Part shown: in pieces, positions 63,274 to 63,530 of the stretch
How the letters are laid out: the number at the start of each line of letters is the position of its first letter
Position numbering within the stretch: the stretch's first letter is position 1
Position numbers and translations under genes: made by a program
Notes under the pieces: generated by a model
Databases searched by the model: none
Seen by the model: the letters and a program-made list of their open reading frames with translations, nothing else
Told to the model about the DNA's origin: nothing
Assembly (NCBI GenBank): GCA_029974315.1
Contig: JARKSE010000023.1
Location: 1 to 63,530 of the forward strand
Origin: Paludibacteraceae bacterium
GTDB lineage: Bacteria; Bacteroidota; Bacteroidia; Bacteroidales; Paludibacteraceae
DNA length: 63,530 nt
Reading direction: 5' to 3'

Positions 63274-63308
63274 AAAAATCCCTACCATCACTGGTGGGGA
63301 TTTTTTTG
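63274..63308 (+). terminator. Rho-independent terminator after pgk
   Basis: AAAAATCCCTACCA-TCAC-TGGTGGGGATTTTTTT. Confidence 0.9.
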
Positions 63309-63530
63309 TTTAGAAACACACGCAAAAAAATGCGAAAAGTTTTTTTGTAAAAACTTGTTAAACCAAAAATAAACGACTACATTCGTTGCGCTCAACAGTG
63401 TACAAAAAACACCATTCGTAAATGCTTTTTATAAATGTTAATAAATGATTCATTTACAATGAATTAAACTTTAGCGATAGGTTGATTTACGAATGTTTTT
63501 AATGGGTAGTTACGTAAATAAAACGTTAGC

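Noticed and set aside
1-63530. CRISPR arrays, prophage, transposons, rRNA or tRNA genes
   Set aside because: No spaced direct repeats, transposase/integrase ORFs, or recognisable structural RNA sequences were seen by eye; a tRNAscan/Infernal run would be needed to exclude small RNAs.

Overview
Chromosomal window from a low-GC Bacteroidota genome, probably Bacteroidales. The taxon is inferred from the TAnnTTTG-type promoter boxes, type IX secretion (T9SS)-like C-terminal domains, GldH and the gene content. The left 12 kb is the str-S10-spc ribosomal superoperon on the minus strand (rpsL-rpsG-fusA-rpsJ ... rpsE-rpmD). The rest is mostly housekeeping and metabolic genes: queF and a YhhQ-like transporter, lpxK, mazG, cysS, zwf-pgl-gnd, methylmalonyl-CoA mutase mutA/mutB, rimM, lgt, rsmG, lipA, holB, ricT-like, gldH, trmB and pgk. 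Between these are secreted proteins with T9SS-like C-termini and several poorly characterised conserved modules. No CRISPR array, rRNA, tRNA, transposase or prophage was recognised. The items most worth a second look are: (1) a ~4.7 kb surface-protein gene whose frame is open except for two in-frame TGA codons, the first inside an Ig-like repeat where sister repeats have Gly or Asn; (2) a GGGtGRT-motif protein paired with an IscU/NifU_N-like scaffold; (3) a HisG-like protein with an aberrant PRPP-loop and no his operon; (4) a PycB/OadA-like carboxyltransferase whose biotinyl domain lacks the biotin-accepting lysine; (5) a Cys/His-rich protein + TonB receptor + HMA protein metal locus; (6) a UbiA prenyltransferase + radical SAM pair; (7) structured spacers inside the ribosomal operon.
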